In this document: in pieces, positions 33,845 through 45,767 of the stretch
How positions within the stretch are numbered: position 1 is the first letter of the stretch
Layout of the letters: each line of letters opens with the position of its first letter
DNA from: Chromera velia
Taxonomy: Eukaryota > Sar > Chromeraceae
Length of the DNA stretch: 64,000 nt
Direction of reading: 5' to 3'
Assembly (NCBI GenBank): GCA_018398765.1
Contig: JAHBMJ010004226.1
Span: 5,555 to 69,554 of the forward strand
Position numbers and translations under genes: made by a program
The notes under the pieces: generated by a model
The model's input: only the letters and a program-made list of their open reading frames with translations
Database searches by the model: none
What the model was told of the DNA's origin: nothing

Positions 33845-36054
33845 CTAAGAGAAGGCTACGGGGCGTCCCCTGATGCGCTCAACATCCCTCTCTGCACACG
33901 CGTCTCTGTGGACAGCCCACGCGTGCTTGACTGCCCTGAGAAGGGTGCGGCTCTCTGATTTGGAGGCAACGGTCTCTTGCAGAGACTGGAAAAGCCACTC
34001 CCACACAAGTCTTTCCCCCTTGCTGAGACCCCCCTCGGAAACGGAGAGGAAGCCAAGCCTCTGCTTTGCACCTGCAAGCGTCTCGAGGTGCTCTGTGCGG
34101 ACCTCCTCGTCCTCGGTGTCGTGCTCCTTGGCTGCTTCCCAGGCGTTCTCGAGGAGTGACAGGAATGCAGACGGAAAGTCAAAGGCGTCACTGGCAGCCT
34201 CCCCTGCTGGCATGAGGGAGATAAACGTTCGGTGGAGGGCGTAGATATCGATCCAGAGGGGGCTCTCTTCATCATTGATGACGCGCAAGGAGACAGGGCT
34301 GTTTAGGCCCCCGTCGGTGCTCACATCATCGAAAACAGGCCCTGCGGGAATGGCCTGTCCGACGTTAATCACATACACCTTCCCTTGATGAAAAACAAAA
34401 TTCTCTCCTGCTGCGTCTCCATGGACAAGCTGGAGAGCGGGGTGGACGATCATGTCTTTGTAGAGGGCGAGCATCTGCACGACCATGCAGACGCGGTCGG
34501 ACTCGTCGAAAGAGGCAGGCAACTCACGGCTACCAAGGTTGGGGGAGGCCTGAATGGAAGTTTCTTCGTCTCCTTCCCCAAGGAACTCCATGAAGAGGGC
34601 GCTGGTGCCCATGTGAGGAAGGTGGGCAATCACCTCTGGACACGGAATTCCGGCAGCACGAAACTGACGAAGGCGTACACCCTCCATCGCTGCCAAAGTT
34701 CTGAGCATTTCCTTGTTCACGGACTTCATCAGACCACTAGATCGCATGGCTGCAGCGTGGGAGGGCACCACGCAACTTCTAAAAACCTTCTCAATGCACA
34801 AAAGCGACAGCTTTTCACCAGGCATGCCGCTGGCGATACCCAAACCATCAACGAAACGTTCTTTGCTTTTGCTTGCACCCTTCCCCCCTTTTCCCGCTCC
34901 GCCCCCCCTGAGCACCTTCAAGTCTGCCTCCACTTCCCTTCTCGTCACATGACAGCGGGAAACAAAGATCGCCCGAACGTCCTTCCCGCACTTGAGCACA
35001 TTTACCGTGCTGCTCTGATTCACCGCAAAGTCATTTTCCAACCAAAGACGTTGGTGCAGAGGGGGCAGAATGCGGCGGTCTGCAACGGGTGGGGGAACTT
35101 CAAAATCCGGTGGAGAGAACACCACTTTGGGCTCTCTTCCCCCCGCCCCGAAGGACGTCCCTGACGCGACCTCCCTGAGGACGTCTGCCTCCAGGCGCTT
35201 CAAGTCGGAGTCAAAATTGCAGAAACTGAACTCGCTCCCTCCCTCTGAGACTGCGGAGTTGCGAGGACTCAGAATGCCGCAGTGGGTTGAGACCCCTTCT
35301 CCCTCTCCATCTCCTTCCATACCCTCGTCGGTCGTCACCTTCCCTTCTTCCAACACCTGCAAAGGAACACAACAGAATCGACAGAGATGCCAACGAGAAA
35401 AATCTCCGTCACCCGATGAAAGGAGACAGCATGCAAGATATACGCTGCGTGCAGTGGTGCTCACTCATGCATCCAGCAATCAAGACGTAGGTTTCTTCAC
35501 TAAGAAAGAAAAAAGAAAGCCGACGTGTGTTCACGTTGTGAAGAGTGAAACTGTCGTTCCATCTACCCATCTTCCAGAAGCCAGGTGAGTTTGAGAAGAG
35601 AAGAGAAGAGAGAGAATGTGTGCAGGTGCAACACTTTTGAGTGTGTGTAGTAGACTGAGAAAGAGACGAACGTTTTCTGTGAAGTTTCCTGACTGACCTT
35701 TTTTTGTTGGGGTGACCCTTGCCCGCTGATCAGCTCTCTCCAATGCTGCACCTCCTCTAACGAAGAAAATCTAAGGGTGTACTTCGCCCGTGGTACTTGT
35801 CGCGAATGATCTTGAGGGAGAGATGTAGGCTCTCCCCCGACGAAGCAACACGAATATCCCCCAGGGCCCATTCCTTCACTTCCGTCCGATTTCCCCGTCC
35901 AGCGCAAAACCGAAACAATTTCCCGCCGTGAAGCAGCCAACATCTGCAGACCATGCATGATGAGACATGGTTACAAGAAAATTAATTCAGAGAGGCATTC
36001 ACACTCTCACTTGACCTCCGGACAAAATCGAGGTCTGCATGTGCCATTTGTCAT
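33845..36054 (-). CDS. PH-domain protein with a RIO1-like (pseudo)kinase domain
   Basis: Three exons: 36054-36011, 35943-35698 and 35356-33845. Exons 1-2 encode a PH-like domain (CWLLHGGKLFRF, then KYTLRFSSLEEVQHWRELI). The coding frame inside exon 2 changes by one base near 35.79 kb, so an indel is likely. Exon 3 (503 residues) contains a RIO1-type fold: IEKVFRS holding the likely ATP-binding Lys, AAGIPCPEVI, ALFMEFLGEGD and VHGDAAGENFVF, where Asp (codon 34415-34417) and Asn fit the catalytic loop. The next motif is YVINVGQ where RIO1 has YIIDVSQ, so the metal-binding Asp is Asn (codon 34364-34366), and the STGKEANVY loop is not preserved. RIO1 proteins act in 40S ribosome maturation. PH fusion is not something I know for this family. 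Probably catalytically impaired. Confidence 0.7.
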
Positions 36055-36750
36055 TGCGAAACGGCGACAAGCAACAGTATCCGTTGCCCGTTGTTACCCG
36101 TTGTGTTTGCTGCCGCCATAGCAAAGGCAGCGGGGAGAGTAATGAATTTCATGCCAATGTATTTTTGTAAGCTCCAAGCTCGAAGTCTGAACAGAAGGGG
36201 CAAGCTCGAATCACTCAAGTGTTGAAATTGCAGTTGAATCGATTTCACGACGGTGTCACACAGTGATGGTCACAGTTGCAACAGAATTAAAGCCTATATC
36301 AGGTCTCCTCACATGCACACTTTGTGTGACGCATGCATGCAATTTTTGCGTGCCGCGGGTTCGTTCTTCGGGTATAGGGGGCGAGGCATGGCGAGGCAGG
36401 CTTGTTACCCGTTAACGGGGGATTCTTGTACAAGGGATGACGCACGCGTGCATGCTCCCGCACGCAGTACTGAGCGGGGGCGCGGCCGTGGGCAAAAGGA
36501 CATAGGAGTCCGGGGCCGTCCTACGCAAGTAGACGGACACATTTGGATAAATTTGGAACAGTATGACACACCACATGATTTAATACATCCCACGGGCTCA
36601 CCTGCTTGGACTGGAGAGAAGCAAGCCTAATGTACCCAGACATCTGCCAGAATCATTTTGAATCTGTTGATCACGCCGTCTCCAAAATTGCGCGTTCACC
36701 CTATCTTTCACAGGGATCCTTGAGGCTTCCCGGCAGCAGAAAAATGTAGA
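36055..36750. promoter_or_regulatory. Divergent intergenic region, 696 bp
   Basis: Lies between the start codons of the minus-strand RIO-like gene and the plus-strand exonuclease-like gene and should contain both promoters. It holds TGCATGCATGCA palindromes and a GC-rich block (36470-36520). No recognised core element. Confidence 0.4.
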
Positions 36751-38449
36751 ATGGCAGCGGTACCAACAGCAGTATCTCGACTGTCGCAGAGAGTTGTGGC
36801 CGCAATGGGTTCAGTGGAAGGAGGGGGGGGGCGTGGGAGAGGGCTCGGAGGGATGTGGGGTGGCTCGCCTCCGTCTCCTGTGCAATCCCAATCCCCGTCT
36901 CCTCCCGTCTCTGTGCGTCCCCAAAGCATCGCACTTCCCATCCACTCCGGAAGCGGGGAGAGATTTGCACGTCGCGCCTGCAGGGAGCTGATGCAGAGTC
37001 GCGTGTTGGGGGTGAGCTGTGAGGGGCGGGGTGGAAGAGACGGAGACAGCGGATCTTCGTCCTCGTCCTCTTCAAGCAGTTGGGCTTCGTCGAAGAGGGG
37101 GGCCGTCTCTGCATGTGGAGGGGTCGGACGGTACGGGCATGTGACAACAATCAGGGTGAGCCTTTTGTTCTTTTTTTCTGAACGGGTCAGGGCGAGCGGG
37201 TGGGCACTGATGCTCACCTGAGCGGCTTCTGCTTGTTGAATGTGTGTTCTTTTCTTTCTTGCCCAACTCCCCGCCCATATCCCGTCCTCGTCTCACTCTC
37301 TTTTTCTCTCTTTCTCCATCTCTCGCGCTTTTTCTTTCCCTACATCTTCCTCCGTTGCTCTCCGCTCCCTTCCTGCCATCTCCCCCCCCATTCCTTTCTC
37401 TTTGTGTCCCATTTATCTTTCTATCCATCTATACCATCGCGCTTCCCAAGTGCCCAGTCTGCTCTGAGTACGCGGGAGCAGGTCAGAGAGGAGAGAGCAA
37501 AATGCAAAACTCATCCATCGGACCCAACAGACTTTCAGAGCCGGAGCTCTTCCCTCAAGGATAGAAGGAGGAGTGCACAAATTCCTCTCATTTCTTTTCA
37601 TGCACGAAGAACTCCCAGCAGGAGGCTGTCCACCAGAACATCCATGACTGCCGTGATGTTCTCTTCCATGCCTCATGAGATACTCCGACCTTCTTTTGTC
37701 TGAAAGCTACTCCTGTGTATTATCTCCCTGCATGTCTCTTTCCGTCTGCGTGCGTCGACAGGTCGCAGGCGAGACGGGGGTCTTCTTCTTTCACCTCAGG
37801 CGGAAGATGGAGAGGCCAAAAAAGCGTCAAACAAGGGGGGTTACTTCAGATCAGAGAAGGGAAAAAGAAAGAACAGGGGTGACGACACATCTTCCTTCCA
37901 CAGAGGTTCTTCTTCCTCTCCCTCCCTCCCTGAGAGCCTTGCTGGAAAGGCCTCAGAATTTGAAGGTGTTCCATGATTGCAGAGAGACTCTTGCATCGCT
38001 TCTGCATAGACATGGGGGGGTTCATCCACAGTCGATTGTCGACACACAGGTTGGTTAGATCTACGTTTCTCTCATTGTCAACTCTGTTTTCCTCCCGGCA
38101 TTGTTGTGGCGGTTGGAGACACTCCGACTCATTCTGTATCACCAGGAGGGCTTTTGGGTCCAGAGCTGTACCGGATGTATTTCATGATCCGCCTCGTTGG
38201 CATGTTCATTGCACGAATTTTTTATTTTTCTATTTCAGTGTGTGCGTAACTATGTGCCCATACAGCCTGCTCAAAACAAAAGAGAAAGAACATACAGATG
38301 CGTAGCCAAAAGCGGGAAGAGCGAGAAGGAAACTGAAGCGATGATACGGTCCATTCCGTTTCACCTTCCTCTTCCCTTCAGGTAGCGACAGCTTTTCTTT
38401 GGGAATCTCGGGGTTTGATGCCTCAGCAGGTCTGTCTCTTGGGCAGGCA

Positions 38450-38488
<39 letters not shown>

Positions 38489-40791
38489 CTTTCTGTGTGT
38501 GTGTGTGTGTGTGCGTGCGTGTGTGTCTGTCTGTCTGTGTTTGTCTGTGTGTGTGTGTGTGTGTGTTTGTCTGTGTGTGTGTGTGTGTGTGTGGAACTTC
38601 TTTCCTTCCGTGTCTTGCTGGTTGATCTCCCGATGGAACTTCCTTTCGCTCTTCCAACGCGAACTTCATTGGGTGTTGTGGGCGCTACCTGATTTGGTCC
38701 CTTGTTTTTGACAGGCCGGTGTCTACTTGTTCCTGATATGCAGCTGTCTTTGTTGGAAGCACTGAAGCGCCATCTGCCCGCCGCCTTCTCCGAACACAGG
38801 TACGTGTGTCTGCCTCTCTGCAAATAGAGTGTAACAGAACGCAAAAAAAGGGAAGCACAGGTGGAGAAATGACGAACGAACAGGAAGAGAATGAGAAAAA
38901 GGAATGCATAAGGGTTGGGTGCCACCAGATGGACAGCTAGACAAACCAGAGGACCTGACCTTACAAGCACTCATTTGTTGGTCACAACTGCGCAAGGTAG
39001 GAAGGCAAAGAAGTAGGTCAGACGCACCCTTGCGCAGATGTACACGTCTCTTTTGCTTGATGCCCCCCCCTCCTTTGCTCCGTTGTTTCCTTCTTCCATT
39101 CCGTTCTTCAACCCTGACTTCCTTCTTTCCTTCCTTCCTTCTTTCTCTTGCACGCAGGCTCTCTCACATTCTCGGCCCGTCGTTGGCGGCTCTTCGTCGT
39201 CAAAAGGAAGAGGAGAAAGCGGCAATGAGCCTCTCCGGCATTGGACAGGCAGGCGCAGAGGGGTCGTTTCCTTGGGAGGTGGAGGACGTGAAGAGGAAGG
39301 AAAAGGAGACAGCAAGCTGTAATGGAGGGGAGGGGAATCAGGCAGAGGAAGGGGAAGGGGAAACAGGAGTCGAAGAAGAGGAAGAACATTCTCATCTGAG
39401 TGTTACCAGGGGTGTGCATCTCGTCGTGCACCTGCGACATCTCGCCCACCGGTTCTCCGCTCTGCTCGGTCCGCAATTTAGTTTTGGTTTGAGAGCCTTT
39501 TGCACTTTTTTTCAGGAGGACTGACTGCAATGTACCTACCCATCAGTGGCTGCGCATCCGAGGGGAGGCACTAGTTCCCCTCGATTGGTCTGGACCTGGA
39601 CTTTCGTTCTTTCTTGTACTATCCAGCTCACTCACCTTCTGTTGGGCTTATTGGCAATTCCGCGGTCCTGCACCGCTCTGATGAAACGAGCGGGCCGTTT
39701 CTGTTTAGGTAAAAACGAGAAAAGAGGAGAAAACCAGACTGTGAGGAGGAAGGATACATTTCTCTTCTCTTGTCTTTCATGACGAAACAGAACAGCAGTG
39801 AAAGTAAGGAAGGCAGAAGCCATTCAGGGCCAGTGGCATTAGGGAGACAAATCTACTGAACGCGTACAATGAAGTCACGAATAATGCCGTGTCTTCATAT
39901 TGTCTCACTGCTTCTCTGCAGGCGACCCCTGCTTTGAGGCCCTCGCAGCGAGAACGGAAAAGTGGGTGGACGTATGTCTCTCCTTTCGCCCTGAAAAATG
40001 TTCTATTTGGCTGTTGCCAGTCTATTGCGGGTGTTTCTTGCAAAACTCGATGAATTGATGAAATCGGTTTGTCGTCTCTATATTGCAAATCTACTGAACA
40101 TCTATTCCATCATCGTCTCTCTCCGTCGTTCCATAAAACTGGTTGCAATCCCCTTTTTTTTAATCTGCTTATTTTGGCCCTGGAAGCTGCTCCTCCTCAA
40201 CCCCCTTTCCTTCCTCCTCAAATCTCTGCCCCTCTCTCTCTTCGAGCCAAGAAGAGCCAAGCAATAAGACTGAGAGATCCGTCGATCATCGTTGTTCTTA
40301 ACAGAGAGAAGTCTCTTTTGCTCCCTGTCTGGCACAACTGCCTTCAAGTTCTCAATTTGCCCAAAATGTATGCGTGCTGTCGCTGAGCTTCTCCGTATGC
40401 GTGGGTGCGCTTCATCGCGTTCGGGGGAGGGGGGGGGGAGCAGGTGAACCATGCGTATGTGCACGTGACGCGTGCTTCAAGATATCTTTCTTCAGAAAAA
40501 CACGACCCGGAATGTGTGCAGACAGTGCAGAGCCTATGCCGAGCTAAATCTGCACAGGGGTAACGGAGTTGACCTGCCCGCTCTGAGGGAAGGTGACGAG
40601 GTCGATGGCGTTGTCAGGAGGGTGGAAGAGAGGGGAGCCTGGGTGGACCTCAACCTGCCTGTTCGGTCCGTCCGTTGGTCTGCCTCTCGGTGGATAGGTG
40701 GGCGGGCACCTGGGGTGAGAAGAGAAGAGAGTGGGGGGGATGGGTGGGGGGGGTGAGTGCGACGGTAGGTGCGTCGCGTTTCGAAGGGCAG

Positions 40792-40833
<42 letters not shown>

Positions 40834-42527
40834 AGGCGTTGTGGTGGAGCGAAAGGCCCTCCAGAAATTTCGGGATGTCGTTCCGGGGATGGTTCGTCCG
40901 CTTCTATTCTCTGACTCCCTTCCTTTGGCTGTTGGCGATTCTTTCCCACTGGTCTATTCTAGCCCGGGCGAGACTGTTTGCATTGAGGTCGTTTTTCTTA
41001 GGTCGGATCCCAGCGAGACAGAGATGACAAAGGTTCTGGGAACGGAGCAGCAGGAGCAGCGCTCATTCCATCAAGGAGATAGTCTAGGCATCCATCCTCT
41101 CGATCCGGCTGACTGACTCACTTGGAATATCTGCTTCTTCTGTGTGTCTCCGCGTCCCTCCCTCCCTCTTTCTTGTCTGAACATTTGAAGGTCCTCCCGT
41201 TTTCTGTGAGGAGCCTGAGCGCTTGTGGGAGGTTTGCACACCTCTCTCGTCGACAGGAAGAAGACCTCTACTGGGATCTCCGGTGAGCGTTCAGATCATC
41301 TTTTTCTTTCTTTACTTGTCACATTTCTGAACTCTGATTCTGTGTGCTCTTCGGGCAGGTGCACTGATAAATCCTTGCGATTTGGAACCTCCACAAGGTT
41401 CTGTGCATGCATGACAATTCTTGAGTCTCTGCTGAACGTCCGTTTCATCCCCCTTCCCTTATTTGACTCGATCATTTGACTACAGACAGATGTAGAGGTA
41501 GAATGGCGATTCTCCTACGTACCCACCTGCGTGATTCGACATTCACAGCTAGACTTGTTGTTTTCTCTTCCCGCTCTAGCTCGCTCTTCCATTTTCTTTT
41601 GTTTGTCTGTTTGCAGATTGAACCGCTTCAGAGTCATGGAGGGTTGGGGAAAGGTCAGGGCGCCCCTGCACGAAGACAAGGAGGAGCTTGACGAGACGCG
41701 CGCATTCGAGGAAGCCCTCGGAGAGGGGAAGGAAGGGCGATCCAAACGTCCGTCGGTCTACTTTGTTTACCTGTCAGACGATCGACATGACGTGCAGGAA
41801 AGGTAGACATCAACGAGGAGGATTTAGTTTCTTTATCGATTGCTTACTCTCTTGAATACATTTATGTTTGTGTTTCTTATTTCGACTACAGCGAAGGAAA
41901 TGTGATAATGCCGTGAGAAGCACGCAGGGAGGGGTTCGAACGGGGAGGAAGAAAAAACGCGCACAAGAGGTCATGTTTTGGTTCTTTGGTCTTGTATGGT
42001 GATTACCATTCATTCACTTTGTTTCTCTCTAGAAGAAAAGGGCACTTTCTGTTGCTACTTGTCTGGCTGTGCTTGCATTTGCGCCTACCTCTGTCTGCCG
42101 TCCATTCTTCTCCACTCTTCGTCCCGCATGCAGGTGCACACTTCCAGATTGAGCAGGCGCTTTTCGGAGGAAAGGGCATGAGGTCAGCCAGGGGGGAAGC
42201 AGGAGGTTGATGATGGGAAGAAAACAGATGTATCAATCAGGTAAGAGGACCGTATGCTGATTCTGAGATTATGGTACTCGTATTTGTGATATTGGTATTT
42301 CCATGACTCTACCTATGGTATTGTCTTGCAGGTCGGAGAAGTCCGTGCGAACAGCCCGAAGACGGCACCCGTGCCTCGACAAACCAGAGCCCGAGGTAAA
42401 GGAGTACCGTCCGTTTATCGGCCAGAAGATGTTCATAGCAGGAAAGGGCGGGAAGTTCAAAATCAGGAAGAAGCTTCCGAAGGACGAAAACAGATTCTTG
42501 AAAGACGACGACGGAAAAAATTACTGA
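36751..42527 (+). CDS. EXD1/Egalitarian-like 3'-5' exonuclease domain with S1-like domain
   Basis: Fourteen phase-consistent exons give 631 residues: 36751-37155, 37762-38049, 38382-38412, 38715-38799, 39158-39468, 39922-39971, 40496-40665, 40834-41001, 41257-41282, 41359-41397, 41490-41530, 41617-41653, 42134-42182, 42332-42527. Residues 88-95 read VLGVSCEG, then a Ser-rich insert and GRYGHVTTI, matching the first strand pair of DnaQ-fold exonucleases. Residues 203-235 ([19 protein letters not shown] ... IVDTQVA) match the HDCR/DTQVA hallmark of EXD1/Egalitarian. [18 protein letters not shown] and a helical Leu-rich segment follow as in EXD1. From about 405 a stretch ([20 protein letters not shown]) looks like an S1 OB-fold. 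The tail is Lys-rich. Motif I has Ser92 for Asp, and the usual Asp of motif II seems to be Ala, so it is probably an RNA-binding, non-cleaving protein. Confidence 0.75.
38452..38591 (+). repeat. (TC)n/(TG)n microsatellite
   Basis: Compound dinucleotide run in an intron of the exonuclease-like gene. Confidence 0.97.
40793..40831 (+). repeat. (TG)n run directly at a 3' splice site
   Basis: The TG run serves as the upstream tract of the acceptor TGTGTGCAG at 40833, before exon 8 of the exonuclease-like gene. The same arrangement (TG run, then CAG) occurs at the nucleoredoxin exon at 61095 and the PNUTS-like exon at 21616. Confidence 0.9.
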
Positions 42528-42949
42528 CCGAGTTCCTAGCCGAGTTCTTCACTGACGTCTTTATCGATGGAGCCATTGATCGTGCATCAACGTGTATCAA
42601 TCACACAATGTGCACTTGCACTGACCCTACAGTCAATGTACGAAAAAGCACGGAGCCTACCGTAGGGCACGTGACAAATTGTTGGAAGCTAGGTTGGAAG
42701 TGTTCACCATAGAAAACAAGACCAATTTACAAAAGTCCCTGCATGAACTTTGTGTATGTGTGTGTGAGAGAGAGAGAGAATATATATGCGTATACATGCA
42801 TGTCGCACACTGCAGCTGACCTTTTCAATAATAATTTCAATTTTTAAAGCTAGTTTCAAAGTTGATAATCTCTAGGATAATTGTGGAGTCCTACCCTGTG
42901 GCGCCGCCCTCTGGACCCTCGCATGCGCTGTATCTGAATGAGGCCGCGT

Positions 42950-43348
42950 GCTGACGCCAGGCTCCGCCGCTGCGCTTTGTTTCGTATGTGTCGCGCGCGT
43001 CGATCAAAGTTGTTGAAGTTGATCGAGTCTAGCTGACCTTCGTATTCAAGCATACAACATATTACTCGAGCAACGGATAGTATCGTTTGAGTCTGATGTC
43101 TGTTTGTCATAGATCGGGAGTCTGAGACTCTGAAAGAGAGGAACAAAAAGAAGTATAAGTAGAAATTATGCAATGATAGAATGAACCGAGCTGATTGGAA
43201 TCCCAGATCGTGCTAGAACTTAAACTGATGTAGGGACGAACCTTCTGTAAACTGTTGTATGATTGAGTGTTGTAGATATTCCCTAAGGTTCTTGTCCTCG
43301 CTTTACCTTCTGTCTGGACGCCATAAGGTGGCCGGACAGGGGGGACAA
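42950..43348 (+). repeat. Dispersed ~400-bp repeat, copy A
   Basis: Matches copy B at about 63540-63985 in inverted orientation. Shared blocks in order are GTCGATCAAAGTTGT, AGCAACGGATAG, CGTTTGAGTCTGATGTCTGT, AGAACTTAAACTGATGTAG and GGACGCC.TAAGGTGGC..GA followed by GGGACAAAG. Divergence is moderate with small indels. It has no coding capacity. Probably the end or a non-autonomous copy of a transposable element. Confidence 0.75.
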
Positions 43349-44083
43349 AGCATAATCTAGTGAATTACACAGTATTTTTTTATACTAAATGATTACCAGT
43401 AAAATATATATATGAATACATTGTAATAAAATGAAATGTACTGAAAAACAGCATTTAAATCATATTTTAAGAATCGCTCTTTAAATTGTCATACATAATT
43501 TCACACAAAAATCTATAGACAAAAAGCTAATCGATCATTCAAATCTACTAGTATGTATTACAACTACTTAATTTTTTGTCTTCAATTTTCTAGTCAGTTT
43601 AAAAAATTTTTTAGAAATTTTTACATACTAGAAATATTTAAAAAAACCCTTACCAAATATCACATTCGTTTGTGTGTTATAAACTTTGTGTCAATTTGTG
43701 AAAAATTGTATAAAACATACTTTTTTTCACACTGAAATTTGCAGGGAAAAAAAAAAGACACGAACTAAGAAAACGTACCTACGCAGCCAATCATGATGAC
43801 TAAACTGGTGACTGAACAACCACCATATACCTAAAGACATAAAGTAAAGAAAAATGCACACACAGTGTCAAACTGATACTTTAAAATGTTTTAAAGTTAC
43901 ACAATCAACTTCACATTATTTACATACATACATACATACACACACAGAGAGAGAGAGAGAGAGAATACACACACGTCGAAAAAGAGCACAATGAAGAGTA
44001 GACGATGGAAGGTACCTGGAAGGAGTTGGTCTTATGCGGTTGTAGACAAGAAACAGTCATAAACGTCAATAAATTAAGACTAA

Positions 44084-44275
<192 letters not shown>

Positions 44276-44390
44276 GCGGGCATGTATTAAGCTAGCCATT
44301 AAGTTAAATGATTTCTGCAGTTTGTCCAATCCGGAAAGCCTGATAATCCGGGGAAGACATTGAGGCAACTGACATGAGTAAGAAAGCATG

Positions 44391-45767
44391 TCAATGTCCG
44401 CTGTCCGCAGCGGTCACTGACACCTTTTCCTTGTGGAGTTCCTCTACCACAGCAGCTGTGGCAGGGTCCAAAGGTCCTCTGCTGTCTCTGTCAAAGTTTG
44501 TACAGTATACAACGGTGTTCTGCCCTCTAAACGGGAGGCGGCATGCTTGGATTGCTGGGTGCTTTGTCATCAAGTAGAGACACAGCTGGGCATGTGTGGA
44601 AACAGGTTTCTCCTCCAGGCGCCTGTGGGGAAAGAGACGTGCGAATACACAACAGGGAACCACTGCAAAGGGGACACGCAGACGGACGGCAGTGTCTACA
44701 ACAGCATCTGTGGCCTCATCGGGGTGCAGGGCAATCACGGCTCCTGCATCTTCTGCACAGCGCTGGGCAGCTTCGGAAGACCCGCCGAATTCCTCCCTTA
44801 ACACCCCAAATGACCCTCTACCGCTTTTACGCATTTGCTTTCTTTGTCTGCGCGAAAGCTTTCCACCGACTGTGCGAGGGTCGACAAGGATACAGTCAAT
44901 GCCTTCTAGGGTGAGGATAAGTGATAATTCTCCTTTCCCTCCCGCCACATCCAGAACAGGACGCGAGCCCTTGGGCGACTTGGCGGGGCTTTGGTCGTCC
45001 CTTTCCTCCCCAAAGCTGGATTCATGGGGTACAAAATGATGTGCACTGCTGACTTCTCTACCGCAAGACGGCAAAAACACATCCACAACCCACCGGCCAA
45101 ACACACGGGCGCGCTCGCTACAGTGCCTGGAGCTGTCACCCTGCACAGTTACAATTTCTTGCTGCCCTTCTTGGGGCCGGTCTCCGTGCACATCGGCATG
45201 CACGCTCTCTCCATCATCATTCAAACTTGCACACGCAACGGCGGCTTCAACTGCGGACCCCCCCTTTGACGTCTTGCTGGCCGCAGTTTTCTTTTCCTCA
45301 TGTTCACTGGGATTCTGGACGGGAGTGTTTGAGCCTCTCGGTGGGGGTGCAACGTGCCTGACGGCACCGGTATTGGAAGACACCTTCAAGGATATGACTC
45401 GGCAGTCACGTGCAATGTAAAGAGGAGACGACCCATCACGAGCAGCACCCTCCTCAATCCTCTCAAAATCCACTTCTATCACGTCTCCCGAACGGAGCTC
45501 TCTGCGTAGACGGTCTGTGAGGTCATCGTCTAGACATCCACCCACTCTCCTTCCCTTCAGAAGAACCTCACATTGGTGTCCATCTTGAAGAGTTAGAGGC
45601 ACAAACACAATGAATTTCCCTATGACGCGTTTTTCGCCCACAGTTCCCCGAATAGATGCAGGGGATGACGTAGAAGAAGGTATGCTGTTTTCTTGGGGGG
45701 GAGGATTGGAGGAGGCGGGTCCCGTAGTGGGTGTTTGCCCCCTAGAATCTGTGTCCGGTGACTTCAT
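44391..45767 (-). CDS. Rossmann-fold methyltransferase-like protein with N-terminal OB-like domain
   Basis: A single exon of 458 residues from the ATG at 45767. After a Ser/Pro-rich leader, residues about 42-130 ([15 protein letters not shown] ... [11 protein letters not shown]) look like a small beta-barrel of OB type. A disordered linker follows. From about 270 the SAM-binding motif [12 protein letters not shown] and the acidic strand end CILVDPR define a class I methyltransferase fold. Then [29 protein letters not shown] and [11 protein letters not shown] follow, a set I associate with an uncharacterised family in algae, oomycetes and fungi (from memory, not searched). The Cys-Cys after VVP could bind metal or act in catalysis. 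An RNA or tRNA substrate is guessed only from the OB-like domain. Divergent from the 46.85-kb gene. Confidence 0.7.
   Translation of the reverse strand: MKSPDTDSRGQTPTTGPASSNPPPQENSIPSSTSSPASIRGTVGEKRVIGKFIVFVPLTLQDGHQCEVLLKGRRVGGCLDDDLTDRLRRELRSGDVIEVDFERIEEGAARDGSSPLYIARDCRVISLKVSSNTGAVRHVAPPPRGSNTPVQNPSEHEEKKTAASKTSKGGSAVEAAVACASLNDDGESVHADVHGDRPQEGQQEIVTVQGDSSRHCSERARVFGRWVVDVFLPSCGREVSSAHHFVPHESSFGEERDDQSPAKSPKGSRPVLDVAGGKGELSLILTLEGIDCILVDPRTVGGKLSRRQRKQMRKSGRGSFGVLREEFGGSSEAAQRCAEDAGAVIALHPDEATDAVVDTAVRLRVPFAVVPCCVFARLFPHRRLEEKPVSTHAQLCLYLMTKHPAIQACRLPFRGQNTVVYCTNFDRDSRGPLDPATAAVVEELHKEKVSVTAADSGH

Noticed and set aside
35772-35797. A 26-base micro-intron (GTACCA...CTTAG) resolving the PH-exon frame conflict
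   Set aside because: It would restore the frame but removes part of the PH strand that matches the family, and normal introns here are far longer; an indel is more likely.
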